Shown: positions 24,684-33,420, numbered from the stretch's first letter. The stretch: DNA of 64,000 bases from Nitratireductor thuwali (GCF_036621415.1 NZ_CP030941.1:3470001-3534000); one strand, 5' to 3'. Notes: generated from the letters alone by a model not told the origin. Translations and numbers: made by a program.

Positions 24684-24890
24684 ATGACGATGACAAAACC
24701 CTGGTATCTGTCGAAGACGATCTGGGCCTCGCTGGTGACGATTGCCACCGCGCTCGCCGGCATGTTCGGGCTGCCAGTCGACGGGCTCGATGCGGCCGCG
24801 CTGTCGGAGACGCTGCTGCAGGCCATTGCCGCCATATCCGGACTGGTCGCCATACTGGGCCGTGTGGGCGCACGGAGCCTGATCGGCTGA
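24684..24890 (+). CDS. Small holin-like membrane protein at the end of the GTA cluster
   Basis: A 68-residue protein starting MTMTKPWYLSKTIWASLV after an excellent ribosome site (AAAGGAGAAGGAA). Two membrane helices (about 14-30 and 44-60) flank a short loop with GLPVDGLDAAALSETLL, a layout shared with small phage proteins annotated holin-like. It lies 31 bp behind g15 and before a hairpin, so it is the last gene of the GTA unit. No endolysin gene is adjacent. A role in release of particles is inferred from fold and position only. Confidence 0.68.
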   Translation: MTMTKPWYLSKTIWASLVTIATALAGMFGLPVDGLDAAALSETLLQAIAAISGLVAILGRVGARSLIG

Positions 24891-24897
24891 AACCCTC

Positions 24898-24928
24898 CGC
24901 CCGCCCCGTGCGATGCGCGGGGCGGGCG
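24898..24928 (+). terminator. Hairpin ending the GTA unit
   Basis: Perfect 11-bp arms CGCCCGCCCCG and CGGGGCGGGCG around a 9-base loop. It lacks a clear T-tract, but its place directly after the last GTA gene and before the FeuN-like gene suggests a transcription boundary. Confidence 0.55.
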
Positions 24929-24979
24929 CCTGGCGAGTTATTCATTCCCCATTCAGACAGATTGCGTTAAACGAGCGGT

Positions 24980-25264
24980 ATGAAAAAGCACCACGCCGTC
25001 TCCGTAGTCACTGCCGCAATCGCATTTGTGGCCGCATGTGCAGGTGGCACATGGGCGCAGGAAGAAGCGCCGGAGCTGCTGGCCCAGAATGGGGCCGACT
25101 GCTATGCGATCGGCCAGCGCATCGCGGCGGAGAATCGCGGGGCACTGGCTAAAGCGACCGCTCAATCCCAGGGTGGCACCACGGTTTGCAGCATTGTGAT
25201 ACTGGTTCCCGGCAAGGACGGGGAACGCCCGAAGCGCGCCGAATTCACGGTGCCGGCCGGCTAG
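24980..25264 (+). CDS. FeuN-like small periplasmic protein
   Basis: A 94-residue protein with a cleavable signal peptide (MKKHHAVSVVTAAIAF, cleavage probably after TWAQ) and a short mature domain containing two Cys (GADCYAIGQRIAAENRG and TTVCSIVILVPG). It lies just upstream of feuP and feuQ. In Sinorhizobium meliloti a small periplasmic protein encoded next to feuPQ, FeuN, restrains the FeuQ sensor; position, size and export fit that role. Sequence identity to FeuN was not tested. The two cysteines could form a disulfide. Confidence 0.65.
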   Translation: MKKHHAVSVVTAAIAFVAACAGGTWAQEEAPELLAQNGADCYAIGQRIAAENRGALAKATAQSQGGTTVCSIVILVPGKDGERPKRAEFTVPAG

Positions 25265-25301
25265 ACCATAGATAGTTCGGTATATTCCTGAGAGGCATTT
25301 C

Positions 25302-25967
25302 ATGCGAGTTCTCGTTGTCGAAGACGATCAGGATCTCAACCGGCAGATTTGTGACGCTCTCGGCGATGCGGGTTATGTAGTGGACCGAGCCTTCGATGGC
25401 GAGGAAGGCCACTTCCTCGGCGATACCGAACCCTATGATGCGGTGGTCCTCGACATCGGCCTTCCGCAGATGGACGGGATCAGCGTCCTGGAGCGCTGGC
25501 GGCAGGACGGCCGTGTCATGCCCGTACTCATCCTGACCGCGCGCGACCGCTGGAGCGACAAGGTTTCCGGGATCGACGCCGGTGCGGACGACTATGTGAC
25601 GAAGCCGTTCCATATGGAAGAAGTGCTGGCGCGCCTGCGGGCGCTCATACGCCGGGCCGCCGGCCATGCGACATCGGAGCTGGTTTGCGGGCCGCTGCGC
25701 GTCGACACCAAATCCTCGCGGGCCGATATCGGCGGCGTCTCGCTGAAGCTTACCTCGCACGAATACAGGATGCTGGCCTATCTGATGCACCACAAGGGCT
25801 CCGTCGTCTCGCGCACGGAGCTTGTCGAGCATCTCTACGATCAGGACTTCGACCGTGATTCGAATACGATCGAGGTTTTCGTGGGCCGGCTCAGGAAGAA
25901 GCTCGGCGTCGACCTGATAGAAACGGTTCGGGGCATGGGATACCGCATGCGCGAGCCGGATGCCTAA
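25302..25967 (+). CDS. feuP: OmpR-family response regulator FeuP
   Basis: A 221-residue regulator: receiver domain 1-115 with acidic pocket E7-D8-D9, phospho-acceptor D51 (VVLDIGLPQMDG), and K in DDYVTKPFHMEEVLARLR; winged-helix domain 130-220 ending in EVFVGRLRKKLGVDLIETVRGMGYR. The receiver sequence (YVVDRAFDGEEGHFLGDTEP) is very like FeuP of rhizobia, which with FeuQ controls cyclic glucan export and other envelope genes. It overlaps the kinase gene by 8 bp. Confidence 0.9.
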   Translation: MRVLVVEDDQDLNRQICDALGDAGYVVDRAFDGEEGHFLGDTEPYDAVVLDIGLPQMDGISVLERWRQDGRVMPVLILTARDRWSDKVSGIDAGADDYVTKPFHMEEVLARLRALIRRAAGHATSELVCGPLRVDTKSSRADIGGVSLKLTSHEYRMLAYLMHHKGSVVSRTELVEHLYDQDFDRDSNTIEVFVGRLRKKLGVDLIETVRGMGYRMREPDA

Positions 25968-27387
25968 CGGCCGGCAGCCGAACGTCTTTTCGAATGGCAC
26001 GCTTCGCGACCGGCTGAAGCGCGTGGTCGGCATGGTGACCTTTCGGGTGGTCGCGTTCTCCTCGGCATGGGCGATCATCGCGCTTGTCGTCATTGCAACC
26101 GTCAGTTCGGCACTCTTCCGGCAAGTCAGCCACCGCGGGTTCGACAGCGTGTTGTCGGCGCATCTTTTCAACCTGATCGCCTCGGTCAGCGCATCGGAAA
26201 CCGGCCGCCTGTCAGGCACGCCCAATCTCGGCGATCTTCGCTTCTCCCAGCCACTTTCGGGCTGGTATTGGTCGGTCGAGCCCGCCTCGCAGGCTCTGCG
26301 CAACAGCCTGCATTCGCCTTCCCTTGCTGCGTCGGCCCCGCCGGACGTTCCGGACAACGTGCCGTTCGATGAAAATTTCCAGCGTGAATATGTGGTCACG
26401 GGCCCTGGCGGCGAACAGGTGGAGGTGCTGGAGGCCGAGGTCGTGCTCGGGGAGGACGAACGCATCGCCCGGTTCAGGGTCATGGGCAACCTGAGCGAGC
26501 TGGAAGAGGAAATCGCCGCCTTCGCCCGCAGGCTGTTCGGCTATCTGGCGATCTTCGGCCTGGGCATGATCCTGATCAATGTCGTGGCGATCCTTCTGGC
26601 TCTGCGACCGTTACGCGGCATCCGGCATGCGCTCGCGAACATCCGTGCCGGCAGCGCCGAGCGCCTTGCCGGCCCCTTCCCGACGGAGATCGCGCCCTTG
26701 GCCGAGGAAACCAACGCGCTGATCGAAAGCAATCGGCGGATCGTCGAGCGGTCGCGGAAGCAGGTGGGCAATCTGGCGCACTCGCTGAAGACGCCGCTCG
26801 CGGTGCTCATGAACGAGGGCGATGCGCTCGGCGGCGAGCGTGGCCGGCTGATCGCCGGGCAGGCCGCGGCAATGCAGACGCAGATCGACCATTACCTGCA
26901 GCGGGCCCGCGCGGCAGCCCAGCACGGCACGCTGTCGTTTCGCACGCCGGTGAACGCGACGCTGGAGCGCCTGGCGCGGGTGACGGCGAAGCTGAACAGC
27001 GACAGGCGGCTGGACCTGAAGCTGCCCGACGCGGAACTCGTCTTCGCGGGAGAGCGCGAGGATCTCGAGGAGATCGCCGGAAATCTGCTGGAAAATGCCA
27101 TGAAGTGGTCTCGCTCCCGCGTCGTGCTGTCGCTGCATGCAGTTTCTGGCGAGGAAGGAAGCGAGGGCTGCTTCTCCATAGTGATCGAAGACGACGGGCC
27201 CGGAATCCCGCCGGAACAGGCCCGGCAGGCGCTGAAGCGCGGCCGGCGTCTCGATGAGAGCAAGCCTGGAACCGGCCTCGGCCTGGCGATCGTCGCCGAC
27301 CTGGTGGAAGAATATAACGGCAAGCTTGCCTTGGAGCGTTCGCCTCTCGGCGGGCTGAAAGCGGTGGTAACGCTGCTGTGCGCCTGA
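25960..27387 (+). CDS. feuQ: Sensor histidine kinase FeuQ
   Basis: A 475-residue membrane kinase. Two helices (about 25-50 and 186-210) bracket a periplasmic sensor region with FSQPLSGWYWSVEPASQALR, a feature of the FeuQ/PhoQ-like group. A HAMP-like linker precedes the H-box NLAHSLKTPLAVLMNEGD with His at about 274; the ATPase domain has NLLENAMKWS, DDGPGIPPEQ and GTGLGLAIVADL. It phosphorylates FeuP, and in S. meliloti its activity is limited by FeuN in the periplasm. The gene overlaps feuP by 8 bp. Confidence 0.9.
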   Translation: MPNGRQPNVFSNGTLRDRLKRVVGMVTFRVVAFSSAWAIIALVVIATVSSALFRQVSHRGFDSVLSAHLFNLIASVSASETGRLSGTPNLGDLRFSQPLSGWYWSVEPASQALRNSLHSPSLAASAPPDVPDNVPFDENFQREYVVTGPGGEQVEVLEAEVVLGEDERIARFRVMGNLSELEEEIAAFARRLFGYLAIFGLGMILINVVAILLALRPLRGIRHALANIRAGSAERLAGPFPTEIAPLAEETNALIESNRRIVERSRKQVGNLAHSLKTPLAVLMNEGDALGGERGRLIAGQAAAMQTQIDHYLQRARAAAQHGTLSFRTPVNATLERLARVTAKLNSDRRLDLKLPDAELVFAGEREDLEEIAGNLLENAMKWSRSRVVLSLHAVSGEEGSEGCFSIVIEDDGPGIPPEQARQALKRGRRLDESKPGTGLGLAIVADLVEEYNGKLALERSPLGGLKAVVTLLCA

Positions 27388-27504
27388 TACACGCCGGGGT
27401 TGGATGCCGGTGGACAAATTTCCGACAAACATGATCTATTAACCATGTTCTCGGTAGGCCCAGGGCGGCCGGCAAAAGGGTGGAATCGGGAATTGGCGAG
27501 CACC

Positions 27505-27933
27505 ATGAAATCTGCGGCACTGGCTATGCTTTCCGCGATCGCGCTATCCGGCTGCGCCGCGGGCGTCCTCGGCGCCCCCCCGGAGCCCAATGCGCTGACG
27601 CAGCCCGACGCGGCCGGGCAGCAGCCCATCAGCGGCATCGTGGGGGCGGGACTGTTGATGAGCGGCCTCGGCGACGATCTCAGCCGAAGCGAAAAGATCG
27701 CCGCGCTCGCAGCGGAGTATAAGGCGCTGGAAACGGGCATGGCTGGCGAAGCGGTTACCTGGCGCGACGAGAAATCGGGGCGTGCGGGAACGGTCATCGC
27801 GGCGCAGCCTTACCGTGTCGGATCGCAGGATTGCCGGCCCTTCACGCATATGATCGAGGACAACGGGCAAAGCCGGTCCGTGCGTGGCACCGCCTGCCGT
27901 AACCAGGATGGCAGCTGGACGCTCTTAAACTGA
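27505..27933 (+). CDS. Outer membrane surface-antigen-like lipoprotein (RT0821/Lpp0805 type)
   Basis: A 142-residue lipoprotein: MKSAALAMLSAIALSGCAAG is a lipobox signal with acylated Cys at residue 17. The C-terminal half (PFTHMIEDNGQSRSVRGTAC then RNQDGSWTLLN) matches the RT0821/Lpp0805 surface protein domain. ATG 27505 was chosen because it starts the signal peptide; in-frame starts lie further upstream, including ATG 27445. A TTAACCAT half-box (CtrA-like) precedes at 27440. It follows feuQ by about 120 bp and precedes ccmI. Function is unknown. Confidence 0.78.
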   Translation: MKSAALAMLSAIALSGCAAGVLGAPPEPNALTQPDAAGQQPISGIVGAGLLMSGLGDDLSRSEKIAALAAEYKALETGMAGEAVTWRDEKSGRAGTVIAAQPYRVGSQDCRPFTHMIEDNGQSRSVRGTACRNQDGSWTLLN

Positions 27934-28022
27934 GCCGGCTGCCGCTTGTCGCTTCCTTGAATGCCAAAAGGCCGCATCTACGTCAGGTTGGCACGGGGTC
28001 GAGCGACGGGGTATGGGTGGCT

Positions 28023-29144
28023 ATGATGTTCTGGATCTTTGCCGCACTGCTCACATTTGCCGCTTCTCTGGCGGTGATGCGCCCCTTCCTGCGCAAGAAT
28101 TCCGGGCCTGTGGAGGGCACCCAGCACGACATCGCCGTCTATCGCGACCAGCTTGCCGAGCTCGAGCGCGAACACGAGCGCGGACTGCTCGACCGACGCG
28201 AGGCCGAAGAGGCGCGGGCTGAAATCGGCCGGCGCATCCTGGCGCTCCAGAAGAGCGAGCCGTCTCGGCAACCGCCCGGCAGCTACCGGAGCATGCTCGT
28301 CAAGATCGTGGCGATCGCCGCCGTTCTTTCGGTGCCGGCGGTGAGCTGGGCAACGTATCAGCTCATCGGCCGGCCGGACATGCCGGCGCAGCCGCTCGCG
28401 GCGCGGCTCGAGAAGGATCCTGCCCAGGCTTCGCTGGAGGAACTGCTTAAACGCGCCGAAAACTATCTCGCCGAAAACCCGCAGGACGCGCGCGGCTGGG
28501 ACACGCTGGGTCCCGTCTATCTCCGCCTAGGACGGTATCGGGACGCGGCCAACGCGTTTCAGAAGGCGATCGACACGGCCGGCAGCACCGCCGAACGCGA
28601 AGCCGCCCTTGGCGAAGCCCTCGTCGGCGTCGGGGAGGGCGTGGTGACCGGCGAGGCCGAGGCGGCGTTCACGCGGGCCCGCGAGCACGATCCGGAAAAT
28701 CCCCGCGCCCGCTTCTATCTCGGCATGGCGGCTGCGCAGGAAGGCGACAATGCGCGCGCCGGCGAAATATGGCGCGCCATGGCGGAGGAACTCGACGATG
28801 CCTCCCCCTGGAGGGAAGCGGCCGCTTCCGCCCTTGCGAGCCTTCCGGGGGCCGAGACGCAGGCGGGCCCCTCCCGGAACGCCGCGGCGGCCGACGGCAT
28901 GTCGGCGGTCGAGCGTCAGCGGATGATCGAGGGCATGGTGGCCAGCCTCGACGCGAAGCTCCGCGACAATCCGCGGGATGCGGAGGGTTGGCGCCGTCTG
29001 ATAAGATCCTATGTCGTGCTCGACAGGCCATCGGACGCTGAAAACGCCCTTGAGCGCGCGCTGGCAGCTTTCGAAGCCGGCAGCGCGGAGGCGGATGCGC
29101 TGAGCGCCTTCGCGAAGGAACTGGGCGTTTCGTCAACGGAATAG
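28023..29144 (+). CDS. ccmI: Cytochrome c maturation protein CcmI (CycH)
   Basis: A 373-residue protein. The N-terminus has a membrane helix (MFWIFAALLTFAASLAVMRP), a Leu/Glu-rich cytoplasmic coil (DIAVYRDQLAELEREHERG) typical of CcmI, and a second helix near residue 100. The periplasmic part carries TPR repeats (DARGWDTLGPVYLRLGRYRD, NPRARFYLGMAAAQEGDNAR, and DAEGWRRLIRSYVVLDRPSD). It escorts apocytochrome c to the heme lyase. ATG 28023 fits the family start. First gene of the ccmI-ccmE-ccmF-ccmH operon. Confidence 0.92.
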   Translation: MMFWIFAALLTFAASLAVMRPFLRKNSGPVEGTQHDIAVYRDQLAELEREHERGLLDRREAEEARAEIGRRILALQKSEPSRQPPGSYRSMLVKIVAIAAVLSVPAVSWATYQLIGRPDMPAQPLAARLEKDPAQASLEELLKRAENYLAENPQDARGWDTLGPVYLRLGRYRDAANAFQKAIDTAGSTAEREAALGEALVGVGEGVVTGEAEAAFTRAREHDPENPRARFYLGMAAAQEGDNARAGEIWRAMAEELDDASPWREAAASALASLPGAETQAGPSRNAAAADGMSAVERQRMIEGMVASLDAKLRDNPRDAEGWRRLIRSYVVLDRPSDAENALERALAAFEAGSAEADALSAFAKELGVSSTE

Positions 29145-29151
29145 GTAGATC

Positions 29152-29586
29152 GTGACCCGCAAGCAAAAACGTTTAGCCGTCATCGGCACGGGCATGGGCT
29201 TTCTGGCGCTTGCGGCGCTGCTCGTCTTCTATGCGCTGGGTCAGAAAACGTCCTACTTCTATATGCCCGCCGACCTGCTGACCCGGCCGGCCGCGGCCGG
29301 CGACCGCATCAGGCTTGGCGGTCTGGTGGAGGCCGGTTCCGTCGTGCGTGGCGAGGGGACGCAGGTGCGCTTTGCCATCAACGATGCCGACAACTCCGTG
29401 CAGGTCACCTATAACGGCATCCTGCCGGACCTCTTCCGGGAAGGGCAGGGCGTCGTGACGGAGGGCATGCTGGGCACCGACGGCGTCTTTGTCGCCGATA
29501 CGGTGCTGGCCAAGCACGACGAGAACTATATGCCGCGAGAGATGGCGGAGAGCCTGAAGGAGCGGGGCGTTTGGCAGGAACAATGA
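29152..29586 (+). CDS. ccmE: Heme chaperone CcmE (CycJ)
   Basis: A 144-residue protein beginning with GTG 29152, with an N-terminal membrane anchor and an OB-fold. The covalent heme-binding His is H122 in AKHDENYMP, with the conserved Tyr at 126 (HxxxY). The motif FYMPADLL near residue 37 is also typical. CcmE carries heme from CcmC/D to the CcmF/H lyase in the periplasm. It lies 7 bp after ccmI. Confidence 0.95.
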   Translation: MTRKQKRLAVIGTGMGFLALAALLVFYALGQKTSYFYMPADLLTRPAAAGDRIRLGGLVEAGSVVRGEGTQVRFAINDADNSVQVTYNGILPDLFREGQGVVTEGMLGTDGVFVADTVLAKHDENYMPREMAESLKERGVWQEQ

Positions 29587-29602
29587 TCTTCCGGTGCCGC
29601 CG

Positions 29603-31591
29603 ATGAGCGTCGAACTCGGCCATTTTGCGCTGATACTGGCTTTCGCCCTGTCTCTGGTGCAGGCCTCGGTGCCGCTGGTCGGCGCGCGCCTGGGCGATCG
29701 GCGCCTCATGCAGATCAGCGAGCCGGCAGCGATGACCGGCTTCGCCCTGATCTCCTTCGCCTTTGCGGCCCTGATGCTGGCTTACGTCCAGTCGGACTTC
29801 TCGGTGCTCAATGTGTGGGAAAACTCCCACTCGGCCAAGCCGCTCCTGTTCAAGCTGACCGGCACCTGGGGCAATCACGAAGGATCCATGCTTCTGTGGG
29901 TTCTCATCCTTGCACTATTCGGCGCGATGGTGGCCTTCTTCGGAAGCAATCTGCCGCCCTCGCTGCGTGCCAATGTGCTTGCGGTGCAGGGGATGATCGC
30001 ATCGGCCTTCCTGCTGTTCATCCTTGCAACCTCCAATCCCTTCGCCCGGCTGCAGCCCGCGCCCATCGAGGGCCGCGACTTGAACCCGATCCTGCAGGAT
30101 GTGGGGTTGGCTGTTCATCCGCCGCTGCTTTATCTCGGCTATGTCGGCTTTTCGATCTCCTTCTCCTTCGCCGTCGCGGCGCTGCTGGACGGGCGCATCG
30201 ACGCCGCCTGGGCGCGCTGGGTGCGCCCCTGGACGCTCGCCGCATGGGCCTTCCTCACCGGCGGCATCGCCATGGGGTCCTACTGGGCCTATTACGAGCT
30301 CGGCTGGGGCGGTTTCTGGTTCTGGGACCCCGTCGAGAACGCATCCTTCCTGCCGTGGCTATCCGGAACGGCGCTGCTGCATTCGGCGCTCGTCATGGAA
30401 AAACGCGGCGCCCTCAAGATATGGACGGTCCTGCTTGCCATCCTGACATTCTCGCTCTCCCTGCTCGGCACCTTCCTGGTGCGCTCGGGCGTGCTTACTT
30501 CCGTCCACACATTCGCGAGCGATCCGGCCCGCGGCGTTTTCATCCTCGCGATCCTGATGCTTTTCATCGGCGGCGCACTGGCGCTGTTCGCCTGGCGCGC
30601 ATCCGCGCTTGCTCCGGGCGGGCTGTTCCATCCGATATCGCGGGAAGGCGCGCTGGTTCTCAACAACCTGCTGCTCACCACGGCCGCCGCGACGGTGCTT
30701 GTCGGAACACTCTACCCGCTGCTCGTGGAGGCCGTGACGGGCGACAAGATCTCGGTCGGCGCCCCGTTCTTCAATCTTACCTTCGTGCCGCTCTTTCTTC
30801 CTCTGCTGCTGGCCATGCCTTTCGGTCCCGTGCTGGCCTGGAAGCGCGGCGACCTGGTTGCCGCGACGCAGCGCCTCCACCTTGCATTCGCGGTGGCGGC
30901 CATCGCCGGCTTCATGGTCTATTTCCTCGTCGACCGGGCGACGGCCTTCGCAGCCATTGGCGTTGGCATCGGTCTCTGGCTGGTCTGCGGGGCCATAGCC
31001 GATCTGGCCGTCAAGGCGGGGGCCGGCAAGGTCGGGCTGGGCGTCGGGCTGCGCCGCCTGTGGGGCCTGCCGCGCGCCATGAAGGGCACCGCGCTGGCCC
31101 ATGCCGGCATGGGCCTGACGGTGCTCGGCATCGTCTGCGTGACCACGCTGGAAGCCGAGCGCATCGTAACGATGCAGCCCGGCGACAGGGTCGAGATCAG
31201 CGATTTCTCGTTGCGCTTCGAAGGCATGCGTCCTTTCACCGGCCCGAATTATTCGGAGGAGCAGGCCTTCTTCACGCTGTTCTCCAGCGGCGGTCGGGAG
31301 ATCGGCGAAATCGTCTCGTCCAAGCGCTTCTACACGGCGCGCGGCATGCCCACGACCGAGGCCGGCATCGAGACGCTCCTCCTCAGCCAGCTCTATGTTT
31401 CTATCGGCGACGCGACGTCGGCCGGCGGCCTGGTGGTCAGGGTATGGTGGAAGCCGATGGTGACGCTCATCTGGCTCGGCGCCCTGGTGATGATGATCGG
31501 CGGCACCGTTTCGCTTCTCGACCGGCGGCTTCGCATCGGAGCGCCCAAGGCAAGCCCCAAGCGCCTCGCAACCGCGGGAGAAGGCAGATGA
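29603..31591 (+). CDS. ccmF: Heme lyase subunit CcmF (CycK)
   Basis: A protein of about 662 residues with many membrane helices. Motifs are FKLTGTWGNHEGSMLLW near residue 85 and the heme-handling WGGFWFWDPVENASFLPW loop near residue 235. A conserved His cluster is visible (LLHSALVMEKRG). ATG 29603 fits family starts; GTG 29594 is possible. CcmF attaches heme to CxxCH motifs together with CcmH and CcmI. The stop overlaps the ccmH start. Confidence 0.95.
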   Translation: MSVELGHFALILAFALSLVQASVPLVGARLGDRRLMQISEPAAMTGFALISFAFAALMLAYVQSDFSVLNVWENSHSAKPLLFKLTGTWGNHEGSMLLWVLILALFGAMVAFFGSNLPPSLRANVLAVQGMIASAFLLFILATSNPFARLQPAPIEGRDLNPILQDVGLAVHPPLLYLGYVGFSISFSFAVAALLDGRIDAAWARWVRPWTLAAWAFLTGGIAMGSYWAYYELGWGGFWFWDPVENASFLPWLSGTALLHSALVMEKRGALKIWTVLLAILTFSLSLLGTFLVRSGVLTSVHTFASDPARGVFILAILMLFIGGALALFAWRASALAPGGLFHPISREGALVLNNLLLTTAAATVLVGTLYPLLVEAVTGDKISVGAPFFNLTFVPLFLPLLLAMPFGPVLAWKRGDLVAATQRLHLAFAVAAIAGFMVYFLVDRATAFAAIGVGIGLWLVCGAIADLAVKAGAGKVGLGVGLRRLWGLPRAMKGTALAHAGMGLTVLGIVCVTTLEAERIVTMQPGDRVEISDFSLRFEGMRPFTGPNYSEEQAFFTLFSSGGREIGEIVSSKRFYTARGMPTTEAGIETLLLSQLYVSIGDATSAGGLVVRVWWKPMVTLIWLGALVMMIGGTVSLLDRRLRIGAPKASPKRLATAGEGR

Positions 31592-32061
31592 CCATTCGGC
31601 GCTTCGTGCTGATCGCCATCGCCGCGCTGCTGCTGGCAGCAGGGGGGCGAGGGGCGGGCGCGGTACAGCCCGACGAGATACTTTCCGATCCGGTGCTGGA
31701 ACAGCGGGCACGGGACCTGTCGGCCGGACTGCGCTGCATGGTCTGCCAGAACCAGTCCATCGACGATTCCGACGCCGAGCTGGCGCGGGATCTGCGCGTT
31801 CTGGTGCGCGAACGCCTTGCGGCGGGCGACAGCGATGCCGAGGTAATCGACTATGTCGTCTCGCGCTATGGCGAGTTCGTTCTGCTGCAGCCGCGCGTCA
31901 GCCCGCGCAATGCGCTGCTCTGGGCCACGCCCGCCTTGATCCTGCTTGCCGGCGGCCTCGTGCTTGCCGTTGGCGTGTTGCGGCGCAGGAAGAAGACCCC
32001 GGCGCCTCTGACGCCCGAGGAAGTGGCGGCACTAAAAGGCATCCTCAACGAGCGGGACTGA
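31588..32061 (+). CDS. ccmH: Cytochrome c maturation protein CcmH (CycL)
   Basis: A 157-residue thiol-reducing subunit. A signal peptide is followed by the active-site LRCMVCQNQSIDDSDA (C50 and C53), a helix, and a C-terminal membrane anchor (ALILLAGGLVLAVGVL) with a short cytoplasmic tail. It keeps apocytochrome cysteines reduced for CcmF. It starts inside the ccmF stop (ATGA) and ends the ccm operon. Confidence 0.95.
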   Translation: MTIRRFVLIAIAALLLAAGGRGAGAVQPDEILSDPVLEQRARDLSAGLRCMVCQNQSIDDSDAELARDLRVLVRERLAAGDSDAEVIDYVVSRYGEFVLLQPRVSPRNALLWATPALILLAGGLVLAVGVLRRRKKTPAPLTPEEVAALKGILNERD

Positions 32062-32184
32062 ATTCTCGCGCTTGTGTTCGCCGGCGGCTCGTCAAGCCCA
32101 TGCTATGCCCTTAAGCTCCCTCTGCGATGGGTGCCGTCCTTCCGATAACCGGTCTCGGCGGTGCCGCAGCTTTGAGGAGGCGAC

Positions 32185-33420
32185 ATGACTTCCAGCGTTC
32201 AAAGGCTTGAATTTTCAGGCCACTCCGGTGCGAAGTTGGCCGCGAGACTGGATCTTCCCAATGGGCCGGTTCGCGCCTATGCGGTCCTTGCCCACTGCTT
32301 TACCTGCTCCAAGGATCTGAGGCCGCTGCGCCGCATCGCCGCCGACCTGGCGCGCGAAGGCATAGCGGTCCTGCGCTTCGACTTTACCGGGTTGGGCTCC
32401 AGCGGTGGAGAATTCGCTTCCACCGACTTTTCCTCCAATGTCGCCGATCTGCGCGCTGCCGTGGATTATCTGCGCGAACACCATGAAGCGCCTGCCGTGC
32501 TCCTGGGGCATTCGCTTGGCGGAGCGGCGGTGCTGGCACTGGCCAAGGATGTGCCCGAGGCGCGCGCCGTGGTCACGATCGGTGCCCCGGCCGATGCTTC
32601 GCATGTGCTTGCCAGCTTCGGCGCAAGCCTGGAGGAGATCGAGCGGCAAGGCGAGGCAAACGTGACGCTGGAGGGCCGACGGTTCACCATCACGAAGGAT
32701 TTCGTGGCCGACGTACGCGACCAGGCCATGGCCGAAGCCATCGGCGCCATGCGCAAGCCGCTGCTCGTTCTTCATGCGCCGCATGACGAGGTCGTCGGGA
32801 TCGAGAACGCCGAGCGCATATTCACTGCCGCCAAGCATCCCAAAAGCTATGTCTCCCTCGACGACGCCGACCACCTTCTGAGCGATCCCGAAGATGCGGC
32901 CTATGCGGCGTCCGTCATCTCCGGCTGGCTCTCCCGCTATGTACCTGGAGACATGCCCCAGGGCGAGGAACCTGTCGAACATGTGCGGGTGCGCGAGACG
33001 GGAGGCGGACGCTTCCAAAATGCCGTGCAGGCGGGACGGCACCGCCTGTTCGCCGACGAGCCGGAGAAGGTGGGCGGCATGGATAGCGGGCCATCCCCCT
33101 ATGACTACCTCTCCATTGCATTGGGGGCCTGCACGTCGATGACGCTGCGCCTTTATGCCGAGCACAAGAAGCTGGCGCTGGGGCGTATCAATGTCGAGGT
33201 CTCGCACAGCAAGATGCATATCGAGGACTGCGAAGAAGATGTGGAAGACGGCAAGGGCGGCCGCATCGACCGGTTCGAACGGATCATCTCGGTCGAGGGC
33301 GAGGTTCCGGCCGAACTGAAGGACAAGCTGGTGGAAATCGCCGGCAAGTGCCCGGTCCATCGCACGCTGGAGGGAGATGTGCGCGTCGTCACCTCGGTCA
33401 GGGAAGGCGTCCGGACCTAG
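32185..33420 (+). CDS. Bifunctional alpha/beta hydrolase-OsmC family protein
   Basis: A 411-residue fusion. Residues 1-255 form an alpha/beta hydrolase with nucleophile Ser110 in LLGHSLGGAAVL, the oxyanion region LAHCFTCSKDL, and acid/His near APHDEVVG and DDADHLL. Residues about 265-405 form an OsmC/Ohr-type domain with ALGACTSMTLRLYAEHK and KCPVHRTLEGDV carrying the two redox cysteines. OsmC domains reduce organic peroxides; the hydrolase partner may supply or remove a lipid peroxide substrate, but this is inference. The ribosome site GAGGAGGCGAC precedes the ATG. Confidence 0.88.
   Translation: MTSSVQRLEFSGHSGAKLAARLDLPNGPVRAYAVLAHCFTCSKDLRPLRRIAADLAREGIAVLRFDFTGLGSSGGEFASTDFSSNVADLRAAVDYLREHHEAPAVLLGHSLGGAAVLALAKDVPEARAVVTIGAPADASHVLASFGASLEEIERQGEANVTLEGRRFTITKDFVADVRDQAMAEAIGAMRKPLLVLHAPHDEVVGIENAERIFTAAKHPKSYVSLDDADHLLSDPEDAAYAASVISGWLSRYVPGDMPQGEEPVEHVRVRETGGGRFQNAVQAGRHRLFADEPEKVGGMDSGPSPYDYLSIALGACTSMTLRLYAEHKKLALGRINVEVSHSKMHIEDCEEDVEDGKGGRIDRFERIISVEGEVPAELKDKLVEIAGKCPVHRTLEGDVRVVTSVREGVRT

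Larger units (their letters stand above)
8349..24890 (+). mobile_element. RcGTA-like gene transfer agent structural cluster
   Basis: Seventeen collinear genes follow the Rhodobacter capsulatus GTA order g1 to g15 plus a terminal holin-like gene, all on the plus strand with tight or overlapping junctions. GTA particles are tailed, phage-like capsids that package random host DNA. Features that separate this from a prophage are the absence of integrase, repressor, replication or attachment sites, base composition like the flanking chromosome (except the toxin island at about 11.5-13.15 kb), and the GTA-specific families g10, g10.1, g12, g13, g14 and g15. Regulator, head-spike and release genes of RcGTA are not in this window. 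Whether particles are still made cannot be read from sequence, but no structural gene is broken. Confidence 0.9.

Noticed and set aside
8349..24890. Prophage interpretation of the head/tail cluster
   Set aside because: There is no integrase, repressor, replication gene or att repeat, and the gene families and order match RcGTA position by position.
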